NCBI RefSeq assembly: GCF_004103825.1
Contig: NZ_RYFI01000001.1
Location: 155,000-191,161, forward strand
Length of the DNA: 36,162 nucleotides
Origin: Hansschlegelia zhihuaiae
GTDB lineage: Bacteria > Pseudomonadota > Alphaproteobacteria > Rhizobiales > Methylopilaceae
Reading direction: 5' to 3'
The translations under genes and the position numbers were made by a program. Shown here piece by piece: positions 25,099 to 33,806 of this stretch (its first letter is position 1; each line of letters starts with the position of its first letter). The notes below the pieces were generated by a model that was given only the letters and a program-made list of their open reading frames with translations, did no database searches and was not told the DNA's origin.

Positions 25099-25740
25099 TC
25101 ATCGCACGCCCACCAGCTTGCCGTTCGCCGCCTCGACGCGCACCCGCGCGACGCGGCCGTCCGTGTTGAGCAGAGTGAGCTCGTAGGCGAGCGCGCCGTC
25201 ATAGGTGCAGAGCTTGTAGTCGATCACCTCGCCGTCCCACGCCTCGCGCGCGGCCCGCATCGCCTTGACCAGGGTGACGGCGCGGTTGGCGCGGATCGCG
25301 CCGCGCGCTTCGCGGGCCGACAGGCAGTCCTTGCCACCGCTGGAATCTGCTGCGCGTGCGGCCGCGCGGGCGCGCTCCAGTCCCTGAAGCCGCGGGTCGG
25401 CGGCGCGCGCCGCCGCGCGGGCCCGTTCGATCTCGTCTTCGGCCTCCTTGTCGTCGGCGGGGGCCGCGGATCGGGACTCGCCGTCGGCGTCCTTCGGCCC
25501 AGGGGGCGCCAGCAGGACGGCGGGCGACCCGCCGGGCGCGACCACGACCGGCCGGCCGTCGCCCGGGACCCTGCCCCGGTCCGACTGTCCCGGCGGCGCG
25601 ACCGCGGGGCGGGCGTCGCTCGGATCCCGGTCCGACTGCCCCGGAGGGGCGGCGACGGACTGGTCCTGAGCGGACGCGGGCCCCCCCGCGCAGAACAGAA
25701 ACATCAGCGCGGCCAGCCCGACTGATCGAGGCGACGACAT
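25099..25740 (-). CDS. Exported PepSY-domain protein upstream of FeuPQ
   Basis: A 213-residue exported protein. The signal peptide runs MSSPRSVGLAALMFLFCAGG and is cut probably after ASA. A Pro/Gly/Asp-rich linker (about 27-90) carries repeated PPGQSDR units, then an acidic and Ala-Arg helix with GLERARAAARAAD and a partial second copy. The last 75 residues form a PepSY-like domain (LSAREARGAIRANRA ... AYELTLLNTDGRVARVRVEA). PepSY proteins inhibit proteases or regulate kinases in the periplasm. Placement just ahead of feuPQ, where rhizobia carry the inhibitor FeuN, suggests a sensory partner for FeuQ. Start ATG 25740 begins a clean signal peptide; a longer frame to 25839 is less likely. Confidence 0.8.
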   Translation of the reverse strand: MSSPRSVGLAALMFLFCAGGPASAQDQSVAAPPGQSDRDPSDARPAVAPPGQSDRGRVPGDGRPVVVAPGGSPAVLLAPPGPKDADGESRSAAPADDKEAEDEIERARAAARAADPRLQGLERARAAARAADSSGGKDCLSAREARGAIRANRAVTLVKAMRAAREAWDGEVIDYKLCTYDGALAYELTLLNTDGRVARVRVEAANGKLVGVR

Positions 25741-25844
25741 GCACGTCTTGTGCTGGAGGCGCCCTGAACCCACGATGAATGTTCGCTCCCGCCATTGACG
25801 GCCTATGACCAAGTATGGACGCCTGAGCGTCCGCGCCAACCCCG

Positions 25845-26507
25845 TCAGCGTTCTGCGCCTGCTTCGGCGCGCTCAACCCTGGCGAGCCGTTCGCGGAGGT
25901 CGAGGATCACGTCGCGCGCGCCGTAGACCCCGCCGAGAGCGGATTTGAGCTCGTCGAGCTGCCTCTGGACCGAGGCGATCGCGGCGTCCTGGCCGCGCCA
26001 GCGCTCCTGGTGCTCGCCGCGCGGCACCACCGCCTCGCCGGCCGCGCGGGCGCGTCGCTCCAGCTCGGCGACGGCTGCGTCGACGCGCGCGAAGCGGGCG
26101 TCGAGGTCCTGCCGCCCGACCAGCCGGTCGCTTTCATAGGTCGCCTTGAACTCCGCGAAGCCCGAGGTCCTGACCGCCTCGCGCGTCAGGCGGTCGTAGT
26201 CGCGCTCGAGCCTCGCCAGCGCGTCGTCGACCGGCGCCTTGGCGAGCTGGCCGCCCGCGGTCACAATCGCGAGCACGACGCCCATCGCCGAGACGATGGT
26301 CGCCCAGGGCGTTCGCGAGCGTTCGTCGAGCTTGGTGGAGAGACCCGCGAGTTGCGCCGACACCTCCCCGATCCGCCCGGTGAACAGCTGGTTGAGGTCG
26401 TGGACGCCGCGCTCGAGCCCATAGACCCGCTGCTCGAGCGCGGCGAGCTTGGCGTCGTCGCGCAGGCCGCGCTCGACGACGTCGCGAACCGCCGAGGCCG
26501 ACGCCAT
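25845..26507 (-). CDS. Coiled-coil protein with one membrane segment, phage lysis region
   Basis: A 220-residue protein not recognised as a named family. Residues 5-60 and 90-215 are long heptad-rich helices (AALEQRVYGLERGVHDLNQL, VAELERRARAAGEAV), with a single membrane segment between (TPWATIVSAMGVVLAIVTAGG, about 67-87). It follows the holin-like gene by 10 bp and ends about 100 bp from the feu operon start. This resembles the small membrane coiled-coil proteins at the end of phage and GTA lysis cassettes (spanin- or holin-associated), but no lipobox is present. Start ATG 26507; GTG 26510 is adjacent. Confidence 0.7.
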   Translation of the reverse strand: MASASAVRDVVERGLRDDAKLAALEQRVYGLERGVHDLNQLFTGRIGEVSAQLAGLSTKLDERSRTPWATIVSAMGVVLAIVTAGGQLAKAPVDDALARLERDYDRLTREAVRTSGFAEFKATYESDRLVGRQDLDARFARVDAAVAELERRARAAGEAVVPRGEHQERWRGQDAAIASVQRQLDELKSALGGVYGARDVILDLRERLARVERAEAGAER

Positions 26508-26517
26508 CACCCCAGCG

Positions 26518-26895
26518 TCACTTCAGCGGGCGGGTGGTGGTGGCTCGACCATGCCAGGCGTAGGCCGCGCCCGCGAGCGACACGAGCGTCGAGAGCGCGG
26601 TGGCGGCGTCGCCCTGGGCGATCTCGACGCCGGCCAGCCGGCCGATCGCGACCAGGAGGGGCGCGCCGGCCGCGATCACGAGGCCGCGGATCGTCTGGCT
26701 GTCGAAACGCGAGACCGGCGCGAGCGCCGGGGCGATGCGCGGGTCGCGCGCCACGTCGGCGGCCGCCTGCGAGGCCTTGGTCACGATGCGCCCCGCGCTC
26801 GGCGGCTGGGCCGCCGCGGTCTCGCGCAGCGCCGACGCGACCACGTCGGCGACCACCCGTTCGAGCTTCGGGCGGGTGATGGAGGTGTCGGGCAT
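26518..26895 (-). CDS. Holin-like small membrane protein
   Basis: A 125-residue protein with a hydrophilic first half and a C-terminal hydrophobic pair: IRGLVIAAGAPLLVAIGRLAG and ALSTLVSLAGAAYAWHGR. This two-helix C-terminus ending in a tryptophan-basic motif is seen in phage and GTA holin-like proteins, but I cannot place it in a named holin family. The ATG at 26895 has AAGGAG at good spacing. It lies 28 bp after the endolysin gene, and the likely job is to permeabilise the inner membrane so that the endolysin can reach the wall. Confidence 0.6.
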   Translation of the reverse strand: MPDTSITRPKLERVVADVVASALRETAAAQPPSAGRIVTKASQAAADVARDPRIAPALAPVSRFDSQTIRGLVIAAGAPLLVAIGRLAGVEIAQGDAATALSTLVSLAGAAYAWHGRATTTRPLK

Positions 26896-26923
26896 CTGCG
26901 GCTCCTTGAATTTTGGTCGAGGG

Positions 26924-27649
26924 TCACGCCGCGAGCAGCGCGGCGGTCCGGTCGCGGAACAGGTCGCCGACGGCGCGCGCGCCGACGACGCCGGGATCGA
27001 AGGCGAGGCGCGAGACGTCCCATTTGCCGCGCTGGCGCACGCCAAGCTCGCTCTCGACCTCGGCATGGCTGAGCACGGTCCTGCGCGTCACCGGGATGCG
27101 GTAGGCGCGGCAGATGTCTGCGAGGACTGGCGGCAGCCGATCCCACTGGACCGGCGTCATCGGCGCGGAGCCTGCGTGGAACGGCCGCTCGACGGCGCCC
27201 GCCATGCAGCAGAGCGCGACGCCGACGAAGCCGCGGTTGAGATTGAGCGTGTGGGCCGCGTAGGCGCCGTCAGCCGTCGAGGCGTTGGCGGCGATCGAAT
27301 GCGTCCCCCGGACGAGCCGGCCGTCGCCTTCGATCAGCACGTGATAGTGGGCGCGGTCCAGTGCGGAGGCGCGGTGGCCGCCAGCCGTCCAGTGCGCCAC
27401 GATTCCGCGCATGGCGGCGGGCGGCGTCCAGTCGGCCGGCAGCGCGCGTCCGGCGGCGCGCGGCGAACCATCCGGGTCCGCTGCGAGCGCCGCGGACGTG
27501 ATTGGTCCGACGATCCCGTCGGCCGCAAGCCCCCGCGCCCTCTGGAAAGCCCGGATCGCGGCGACGGTGCGCGGCCCCCGCACGCCATCGAGCGGGCCGG
27601 GATCGAAGCCGAGCGCGGCCAGCCGTCGCTGGAGCTCCAGCACGGTCAT
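26924..27649 (-). CDS. Endolysin: peptidoglycan-binding domain plus amidase
   Basis: A 241-residue lysin. An N-terminal PG_binding_1 domain (LQRRLAALGFDPGPLDGVRG and AIRAFQRARGLAADGIVGP, about 5-55) is followed by an N-acetylmuramoyl-L-alanine amidase domain (amidase_2, about 80-215), with zinc-ligand candidates in VAHWTAGG, HYHVLIEGDG and LSHAEVES. No signal peptide is present, so release would need the holin-like protein. The ATG at 27649 has GGAG nine bases upstream. It lies in the same direction as the GTA tail genes, but a small plus-strand gene intervenes. Confidence 0.9.
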   Translation of the reverse strand: MTVLELQRRLAALGFDPGPLDGVRGPRTVAAIRAFQRARGLAADGIVGPITSAALAADPDGSPRAAGRALPADWTPPAAMRGIVAHWTAGGHRASALDRAHYHVLIEGDGRLVRGTHSIAANASTADGAYAAHTLNLNRGFVGVALCCMAGAVERPFHAGSAPMTPVQWDRLPPVLADICRAYRIPVTRRTVLSHAEVESELGVRQRGKWDVSRLAFDPGVVGARAVGDLFRDRTAALLAA

Positions 27650-27737
27650 GACGAAATCTCCAGGAAATGAGCGTCGGCCCTTCCGGCTCAACGGGATTTG
27701 CGTAGCGCGAGCGAGGGAGCCCCTGCACAATCGGGGC

Positions 27738-28010
27738 ATGAACACATTCGCCAGATGGACGACGTTCGCACTTGCGACCGCCGTGGCGGCGATCGCAGGG
27801 GCGTTGCTGCTGCTGGTGATGGGCCGGCTTTACGGCGGGCTGCTGTCGCCCGAATTCACCTTCGGCGCGCTGGTCGCGTTCTGCGTTGGCGTAACCCTGG
27901 CCTCGATCGCCTACGGCTCGAAACTCGAAGACGAGCGGGCTGCGATCGAGGCGGCCGAGGCGGCGCTCATGGAGGGTCCGATCGAGCCGGAGGAAAGGCC
28001 GGACCGGTGA
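27738..28010 (+). CDS. Small two-helix membrane protein, hypothetical
   Basis: A 90-residue protein (MNTFARWTTFALATAVAAIA...) with two membrane segments (about 7-29 and 39-60) and an acidic helix (LEDERAAIEAAEAALMEG) at the C-terminus. It is the only plus-strand gene within the phage-derived region and sits between the endolysin and the tip-protein genes. The ATG is preceded by GGGGC. Not recognised. It could be a spanin- or antiholin-type partner, but there is no proof. Confidence 0.6.
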   Translation: MNTFARWTTFALATAVAAIAGALLLLVMGRLYGGLLSPEFTFGALVAFCVGVTLASIAYGSKLEDERAAIEAAEAALMEGPIEPEERPDR

Positions 28011-28094
28011 GGCCAGCCTTCGAAGGCGCTCCGAAGGAGGCGCGGCTCTTCGCTGCTCCAGGCGACGGCCGGCTCTCGGCCAGAGCTCAGCTCG

Positions 28095-29600
28095 TCACCT
28101 ATACGAGACGACCCAGACTTCGCCCCGCGCGCCGTCGCCGCCCTTGCCCGACGACAGGCCGTTGCGGGCCGCGCCGCCGCCGCCGCCCAGACCGCCCGGC
28201 GCGCCGCCATTGCCGCCGGCGCCGCCATTGACCGCGGCCCCACCCGCGCCGCCGGAGCCGCCGGCCCCGCTTGCGAGCAGGAAGGTCTGCGACCATGCCG
28301 CCCCGGCGGCTCCGCCGGCGCCGTCGCTTGCGCCGCCGGCCGCGCCGTTGAGGTAATTGCCCGTGCCGGGCGACGAGGCGCCGGTGCCGCCGCCCGCGCC
28401 GAACACATTGGCGGCCGACACGCCGCCGCCTCCTCCGCCGCCGCAGGCGAAGCGGCCGGGCGCGTGGGTCGCGACGCCGCCGGCCCCGACATTGCCCGCG
28501 CCTCCGGCGATGTCCTGGCAGGGCGGAAGGCAGTTCCAGCCGTTCAGCACGCCGCCATTGACCGTCCCGGTCGAGCCCCCGAGGCCGTAGGCGTTCGATC
28601 CGAAGCCGAGCGCGCCGCTCGGATTGGCCCTGAGATAGGCCCCGAAGGCGCTGACGCCGCCGAGCGCGCCGTTCGCGCCGTTCGCGTCGTTCGTGCTGCG
28701 CGCCGCGCCGCCCGCGCCGCCGGCGCCGACCGCAATCGCGACCGTCGCCGTCAGATCCGCGGCCGGGAACTCGGCCATGCAGATCGTGCCGGGCGCGCCG
28801 CCGGAGCCGCCCGAGGCCGCGGCGCCCGGACCCCGGGTGGCGCCGGACCCGCCTCCGCCGCCGCCCGAGATCGCGATCACGGCGACGCGCGACGCCCAGG
28901 CGGGCTTTGTCCAGGTCCCCGCCGAGGTGAACTTGTCAATCTTCACGCGCTGGGTCGCGGGCGTCTCCACCGCTCCGGTCGCGGCGTCGACGGTGAGCGC
29001 GCTGATCCACGAAGAGCCGTCGCCCGAGACCTTCAGGCTGAAATCGTCGGAGCCCGCCAGCCCGAACTCCGCGCGTCCGGAAAAGCCTGTCTGGAACAGG
29101 AGGCTCGCCGTGTCGCCGGCCGCCGCCCTGTTGAGCTTCACCTGCACCCCGGCGCCGTCGTGATTGAACAGCACCGCCTCGGAGGCGACCGCCACCCGGT
29201 TGGTGAGGTCCGCCGTCGCATTGACCCCGAGCCTCGTCAGCGCCTCAAGGCTCGACAGCGAGCCGAGCGCGGAGACCCAGCTCCCCGACAGCCGGACCAG
29301 CAGTTCGCCTTCATCCGCCACATAGGCGAGCCAGCCGGGCTTCGGCTCGATGAAGACCCAGGCGCCGTCGAGGAAGGCCGCGATCCGCCCGTCCCGCCCG
29401 CTCCAGGCGCCGGTCGCGCCTTCGGCCACGACGTGGCGGTCGCCCTCTCCGGGGTCTTCGGGCGGCTCGGTCCTCGTCCGGTCGAGCGCGCCGAGCTGCA
29501 CGATCGCGTCGAGCCGCCGGAACGCCTCGTTGACCGTGACGTGCTTCTGCGCCTGGGCGGGCGCGAGATAGCCGAGGCCGAGATGCGGGCTGTCGGACAT
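28095..29600 (-). CDS. DUF2793 glycine-rich tail-tip protein
   Basis: A 501-residue structural protein. Residues 1-90 form a DUF2793 domain (SPHLGLGYLAPAQAQKHVTVNEAFR is the hallmark start, written here in part), as found next to GTA and prophage tail genes. A beta-rich middle follows (about 150-245), then about 250 residues of glycine- and alanine-rich sequence with GGGGGG tracts and many GGAG units, closing with ARGEVWVVSYR. The glycine-rich fold resembles polyglycine helix bundles of phage receptor-binding tips. It likely binds the recipient cell surface. The start at 29600 has a weak AGAG site. It lies downstream of the gp15 gene, separated by 157 bp with a palindromic repeat pair. Confidence 0.85.
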   Translation of the reverse strand: MSDSPHLGLGYLAPAQAQKHVTVNEAFRRLDAIVQLGALDRTRTEPPEDPGEGDRHVVAEGATGAWSGRDGRIAAFLDGAWVFIEPKPGWLAYVADEGELLVRLSGSWVSALGSLSSLEALTRLGVNATADLTNRVAVASEAVLFNHDGAGVQVKLNRAAAGDTASLLFQTGFSGRAEFGLAGSDDFSLKVSGDGSSWISALTVDAATGAVETPATQRVKIDKFTSAGTWTKPAWASRVAVIAISGGGGGGSGATRGPGAAASGGSGGAPGTICMAEFPAADLTATVAIAVGAGGAGGAARSTNDANGANGALGGVSAFGAYLRANPSGALGFGSNAYGLGGSTGTVNGGVLNGWNCLPPCQDIAGGAGNVGAGGVATHAPGRFACGGGGGGGVSAANVFGAGGGTGASSPGTGNYLNGAAGGASDGAGGAAGAAWSQTFLLASGAGGSGGAGGAAVNGGAGGNGGAPGGLGGGGGAARNGLSSGKGGDGARGEVWVVSYR

Positions 29601-29637
29601 CTTGTATCTCTGTGGTTGGACGTGGCGCGCCGCCGTC

Positions 29638-29661
29638 ATGTCCCGGCCTTGAGCCGGGACC
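29638..29661. repeat. 24-bp palindromic repeat, copy A
   Basis: GTCCCGGC-CTTGA-GCCGGGAC forms an 8-bp stem with a 5-base loop, flanked by AT and C. An identical unit lies in reverse orientation at 29724-29747 and another copy at 36102-36125. This kind of repeat is common between genes in Hyphomicrobiales. Confidence 0.9.
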
Positions 29662-29723
29662 GATTTTTCGCGGCTGCTTCCGAAAAGAGCGCGCGGGCTG
29701 TCTTGCTCGGATTGAGCCGAATG

Positions 29724-29747
29724 GGTCCCGGCTCAAGGCCGGGACAT
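29724..29747. repeat. 24-bp palindromic repeat, copy B (inverted)
   Basis: This is the reverse complement of the copy at 29638-29661; the two flank about 60 bp that include TTTTTCG and CGAAAA. Together they form a composite inverted repeat in the gap between the gp15 gene and the DUF2793 gene. Confidence 0.9.
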
Positions 29748-29757
29748 GAGCGTGGCG

Positions 29758-32700
29758 TTACAGCGCGAAGGTTCCCTGCGTCGGCAGGCCGGGACCGACG
29801 ACGGCGGAAAGCTGGCGGACCGCGATCTCCAGCAACGCAGGCGGAGTGCCGAAATCGGCGAGTTGATCGGCGGCGGCGTAGATCGCGGACGGCGTGTCCG
29901 TTTCGATCGTCCGGAGCGTCTCGCCGCCGGAGATCACCTCGACCTCGTAGGCCTCGCTCTCCTCGCCGAGGCGCACGTCCCGCGAGTCGAAATCGTCGCC
30001 GCCGATCCGGGTGCGGCGGATCCACGTGATCTCGACGTCGCCCGACGCCACCCGCTTCGCGCCAAGCCGGACCGGCGCCAGCGGCATGAGGCCTCGTGCG
30101 CCGATGCGGACGGCTGCTGCGACGTAGGTCGGATCGTTCCTCGCGCGCGAAGCCGGCCCCGCCCGCCAGCCAAGCTCGATGCCGCGCAGCCCCTCGCCGA
30201 CCTCCGAAGGTGGCGTCCGCGCGTCGATCAGCACGAAGGCGGCGCCCGCGGGCGTCGGGGCGCCGATCGCCTCCTCGGTCCCGAACTGGCCGCGCAGCAG
30301 CGTCGCAAGCCGCCAGAAGCCCGGCGCGACGAGCTCCGCGACGCGGAACTGCAGGACCTCCCAGGCGCCGTCGGGCCCCTTGACCGCAGCGAGGTTCACG
30401 CCGCCAAGCAGGACGCGCTCGCTCACGCTTTCGAGCGCCTTGTCGCGGCCGATCTCGACCTCCAGCACATTGGTCCGGTCGAACCGCCCGCTGGCGTGGA
30501 AGTCGAGCGGCGCCGCGAGCCGCCCCATTGTCGCGGCGCGGCGCAGCACCTGGTCGAGCGCGAAGCGCTCGCCGTCGTCGGAGCGGAACACCGCAACTGG
30601 CGACCAGGGCCGCGAATAGACTGCGAGCCGCGGCGCGTGCGCCGGCGCCTCGCCGATCAGCGGCAGGTCCAGCACTTCGAAGACCGGCTGCACCGGCCGG
30701 CCCGGCCGCGGCGGCGGGCGGGTCTCGCCCGGGACCGTCGCGACGTCGCGCGCGTCGGGATCGCGGCGCGCCAGCTTTGCGGGCCGGACATATTCCTCGC
30801 CGATCTCGTCGAGCCGCATCAGCGTCGTGCGACCATGTGCGGTGAAGACCACGAGGTCGCCGGGCTCGAGCGCGAGCCGGCTCGGCGGCAACGCGAAAGC
30901 GCCCGTCTCGCGCGCGACCGAGGCCTCGATCAGCAGCCCGTCGGCGAGCGCCTGGGCCTCCTCGTTGGTCAGCGACAGCGCGAACGCCGCCTCGCGCACC
31001 GCCTTGCCTTCGCCCGCGAGCCGCCGCGCCTCGACGGTCCCCTGCCGGAAGTCGCGGTCGGGATCGACATGGCGGAGCTTCAGCGTCTCGGGGACTTCGG
31101 AAGCCTGAGCGCGGGTGAGCGTGAAGCCGGGCTTGCGCTCGCCGGGATCGGCGAGGTCGTCGGGCGTCAGCGCCGCGACCGGCGCCTTGCGGCGGTTCGC
31201 GATCCGGATCACGCCGCCGCTCGCGGACGCCTCTGCGCCGAAGGCGTCGATCAGCGGCTCGATCGCGTCGCGCGGGCTCATGATTCGTTCGAGCATGTAG
31301 CCGCGCACCAGCCCGTCGAGATCGTCGAGTTGAAGGTCCGCACCCAGGCCGCCGGCGATGTCCGCCACCACTTCGCGCAGGCCCGCGACGCCGAGCCGCC
31401 CGGTGATCCAGTGCCCGAGCCGCCAGTTCTCCGCGTCCGTCCAGACGTCGGAGAACAGCGGGAAGGCCGCGGGCGGCCGGGCGTCCCAGGTCCACACATG
31501 GATGCGGGCCGGGTCGATCATCCGCTCGCCGGTCAGCGACGAGACGGGATTGTGTCCGCCTTCAGGGTCCCAATGCGCGATCTGCGCGGCGAGACAGGCC
31601 CGCTGGACGAGGTCGTCGCGCCGCCCGCTGGAGAAATGCGGCAGCGCCGACTCCGACGACTTCGTATCGACGAAGACGTTCGGCTGGTTCGATCCCTTGT
31701 CGACCGCGGGGCACCCGATCTCGCAGAACACGATCGGCTTCGACTGCGGGACCCAAGGCGTGGGCGACGCCGCGCGGACGCCGCCCGGCCGGTCGTGATG
31801 GGCGCTCTCCCACCAGCTCCGGAAGTCCTTGGTCCGGAAGACCCAGTGCTCGCCATGGGCCGTGTCGACGATCGGCGTGCGAAGTTGAGCCGCGCGGTCG
31901 GCGGGGCTGGCGTAGTACCAGTCGAAGCCCTCGCCCCCTTCGATATTGGCGTCGAGATAGCCGGCCTCGGTCGGCCCCTTCCAGCCGGCCTCGGCGTCGA
32001 GATGGTCCGCGCCGTCGCGCCAGTCGGCAAGCGGCGTGTAGTTGTCGAGCCCGACGAAATCGATCGCCTCGTCGGCCCAGAGCGGGTCGAGATGGAAGGC
32101 GACGTCGTTCGAGCCGTCGGCCGGCCGGTGCGGCGGGAACTCGCTCCAGTCGGCCGCATAGCCGATCCTGACCTCTGGCCCCAGCATCGTCCGCGCATCC
32201 GCCGCAAGCGCCTTCAGCCGCGCGACCGCCGGGTAGGAGCCGGGCGCATCGCGCAGCGTCGTAAGGCCGATCATTTCAGTGCCGATCAGGAAGGCGTCGA
32301 CCCCGCCCGCCGCCTGCGCGATCTTCGCGACATGGAGAATGAAGCGCCGGTAGCTGCGCTCGTCCTCGGACCCGTCGAACGAGACCGTCAGTTCGTCGTC
32401 GCGCCAGCCGAAGTCGCCCGGCTCGGCCTCGCCGAAGAAGGCGGCGACGTCGTCGGCGACCGCCGCCGTCCCGTCGGGCGAGCCCGGCTGACCCGGCGCC
32501 GGATGGCATGTGACGCGCCCGCGCCAGGGGTAGGCTGCCTGGCGTTCGCCGCCATAGGGGTCGGGCAGCGCGTTGTCGGCCGCCACGTCCATCATGATGA
32601 AGGGCGTGACCATGACCTTGAGCCCGCGCGCGGTCATCTCGCGGATCGCCTGATAGACGGAGCGGTCCGCCGGCGCGCCGCCGACCGCAGGGCCGCCGTC

Positions 32701-33690
32701 GATCAGGCTCACGATCGCGGTCTCGTCGCGCGTCAGCCCGCCGACGCGCCATTGGAAGGGCCGCGTGGTTTTGTCCGCCGTCTCTGCCTTCGGCCAGATC
32801 TCGCACTGGCCGACCCGCAGATCCGTGCCGTGCCAGGCGACGATCAGCGAGACGTGGGACACATTCGGCGCGACGGTCTGGAGCTCGTCGAGCGAGGCGA
32901 TCAGGTCGGCGCGGCCGTCCGCGAGATGGGCGTTCTCGGCCTCCCAGGCGCCGAAGCCGTCGGCGCGCTCCACCACGTCGGTCGCATAGGCGAATTCCGA
33001 GGCGCCGGGGATCATTGTGACCGCGGTGACGAGGTCCTCGAGCGCGGGGCGCTCATCCTTCGGCCGTCGGATGACCTCGACGGTGATCTGCGGCACGCGG
33101 TTGCCGAAGCGTTCGAGCGGCAGCTCCTCGAACACCAGATAAGCGAGGCCGCGATAGGCTGGCGCGAACTCCTCGCCCTCGACCGCGACGATCTTGGGGT
33201 CCGGAAGCTGATCCTCGCCGCCCGTGTAGAGCCGCATCTCGAAGCCGTCGGGCTCGAGAATCTCGCCGTCGGCCCAGACGCGGCCGATCCCGTCGATCGG
33301 GCCTTCGCAGAGACCCACGGCGAAGCTGGCCGAATAGGAATAGGTGGTGGTCTCGACCCCGCCGCCGCCCTTGCCGCCATGGCTCTCGGTCTCGGAGGTC
33401 TCGCGGAAGCGGCTCGCCCAGATCACCTGCCCGCCGACCCGCATCCGCCCGTAGACGCGCAGGACGGCCGCCCCCTCGACCGAGGTGGTGATCTGCACGT
33501 CCTGCAGGCGCGGACCCGAGGTCTTCACCGTCGGGGCGAGCAGCGCCTGGTCGATGGCCGAGCCCGCGAGCCCGCCGATCGCCCCGCCGATCGCAGCGCC
33601 CGACAGCGTCGCGCCGAGCAGCGAGATTCCGGCCGGCAGCAACGCGCCGCCGAGCGCCGACCCGATCGCGGTGAAGGCGAGCACGGCCAT
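29758..33690 (-). CDS. GTA megatron protein gp15 (TIM-barrel host-specificity protein)
   Basis: A 1310-residue baseplate protein matching GTA gp15 (GTA_TIM, PF13547, and phage-tail_3, PF13550). The N-terminus has a glycine-zipper hydrophobic segment (IGGAIGGLAGSAIDQALL, about 35-52) that may thread the membrane on injection. The central TIM-barrel part contains YGGERQAAYPWRGRVTCHP, IGTEMIGLTTLRDAPGSYP, WSEFPPHRPADGSND and FVGLDNYTPLADWRDG. The C-terminal half carries the phage-tail region (SPRDAIEPLIDAFGAEASASG). In the Rhodobacter capsulatus GTA this protein sits at the tail tip and pierces the recipient wall. Start ATG 33690. A 1352-residue antisense frame is a shadow. Confidence 0.95.
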   Translation of the reverse strand: MAVLAFTAIGSALGGALLPAGISLLGATLSGAAIGGAIGGLAGSAIDQALLAPTVKTSGPRLQDVQITTSVEGAAVLRVYGRMRVGGQVIWASRFRETSETESHGGKGGGGVETTTYSYSASFAVGLCEGPIDGIGRVWADGEILEPDGFEMRLYTGGEDQLPDPKIVAVEGEEFAPAYRGLAYLVFEELPLERFGNRVPQITVEVIRRPKDERPALEDLVTAVTMIPGASEFAYATDVVERADGFGAWEAENAHLADGRADLIASLDELQTVAPNVSHVSLIVAWHGTDLRVGQCEIWPKAETADKTTRPFQWRVGGLTRDETAIVSLIDGGPAVGGAPADRSVYQAIREMTARGLKVMVTPFIMMDVAADNALPDPYGGERQAAYPWRGRVTCHPAPGQPGSPDGTAAVADDVAAFFGEAEPGDFGWRDDELTVSFDGSEDERSYRRFILHVAKIAQAAGGVDAFLIGTEMIGLTTLRDAPGSYPAVARLKALAADARTMLGPEVRIGYAADWSEFPPHRPADGSNDVAFHLDPLWADEAIDFVGLDNYTPLADWRDGADHLDAEAGWKGPTEAGYLDANIEGGEGFDWYYASPADRAAQLRTPIVDTAHGEHWVFRTKDFRSWWESAHHDRPGGVRAASPTPWVPQSKPIVFCEIGCPAVDKGSNQPNVFVDTKSSESALPHFSSGRRDDLVQRACLAAQIAHWDPEGGHNPVSSLTGERMIDPARIHVWTWDARPPAAFPLFSDVWTDAENWRLGHWITGRLGVAGLREVVADIAGGLGADLQLDDLDGLVRGYMLERIMSPRDAIEPLIDAFGAEASASGGVIRIANRRKAPVAALTPDDLADPGERKPGFTLTRAQASEVPETLKLRHVDPDRDFRQGTVEARRLAGEGKAVREAAFALSLTNEEAQALADGLLIEASVARETGAFALPPSRLALEPGDLVVFTAHGRTTLMRLDEIGEEYVRPAKLARRDPDARDVATVPGETRPPPRPGRPVQPVFEVLDLPLIGEAPAHAPRLAVYSRPWSPVAVFRSDDGERFALDQVLRRAATMGRLAAPLDFHASGRFDRTNVLEVEIGRDKALESVSERVLLGGVNLAAVKGPDGAWEVLQFRVAELVAPGFWRLATLLRGQFGTEEAIGAPTPAGAAFVLIDARTPPSEVGEGLRGIELGWRAGPASRARNDPTYVAAAVRIGARGLMPLAPVRLGAKRVASGDVEITWIRRTRIGGDDFDSRDVRLGEESEAYEVEVISGGETLRTIETDTPSAIYAAADQLADFGTPPALLEIAVRQLSAVVGPGLPTQGTFAL

Positions 33691-33701
33691 GGGACGCCTC
33701 C

Positions 33702-33806
33702 CGTCATCCCGGACGGCGGCGAAGCCGCCGAGCCAGGATCGTCATCAGGATCAAGTTTCGGTCTGTTCGCGATCCCGGATCGGCCTGACGGCCGTCCGGG
33801 ATGACG
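33702..33806. repeat. Composite palindromic repeat upstream of gp15
   Basis: Outer 15-bp arms CGTCATCCCGGACGG (33702-33716) and CCGTCCGGGATGACG (33792-33806) are perfect inverted copies. Inside lies a second hairpin, CGGCGGC-GAA-GCCGCCG (33714-33730). It is a different family from the 24-bp unit and resembles REP-like elements. It marks the left border of the low-GC insert. Confidence 0.88.

Noticed and set aside
28130-28480. Triplet-like CCG repeats suggesting a microsatellite or CRISPR-like array
   Set aside because: The periodicity comes from glycine codons of the DUF2793 tip protein; no regular spacers are present.
29746-33804. A 1352-residue plus-strand open frame opposite gp15
   Set aside because: It mirrors the gp15 gene in antisense, is rich in Arg, Gly, Pro and Asp as expected from high-GC shadow frames, and shows no domain.
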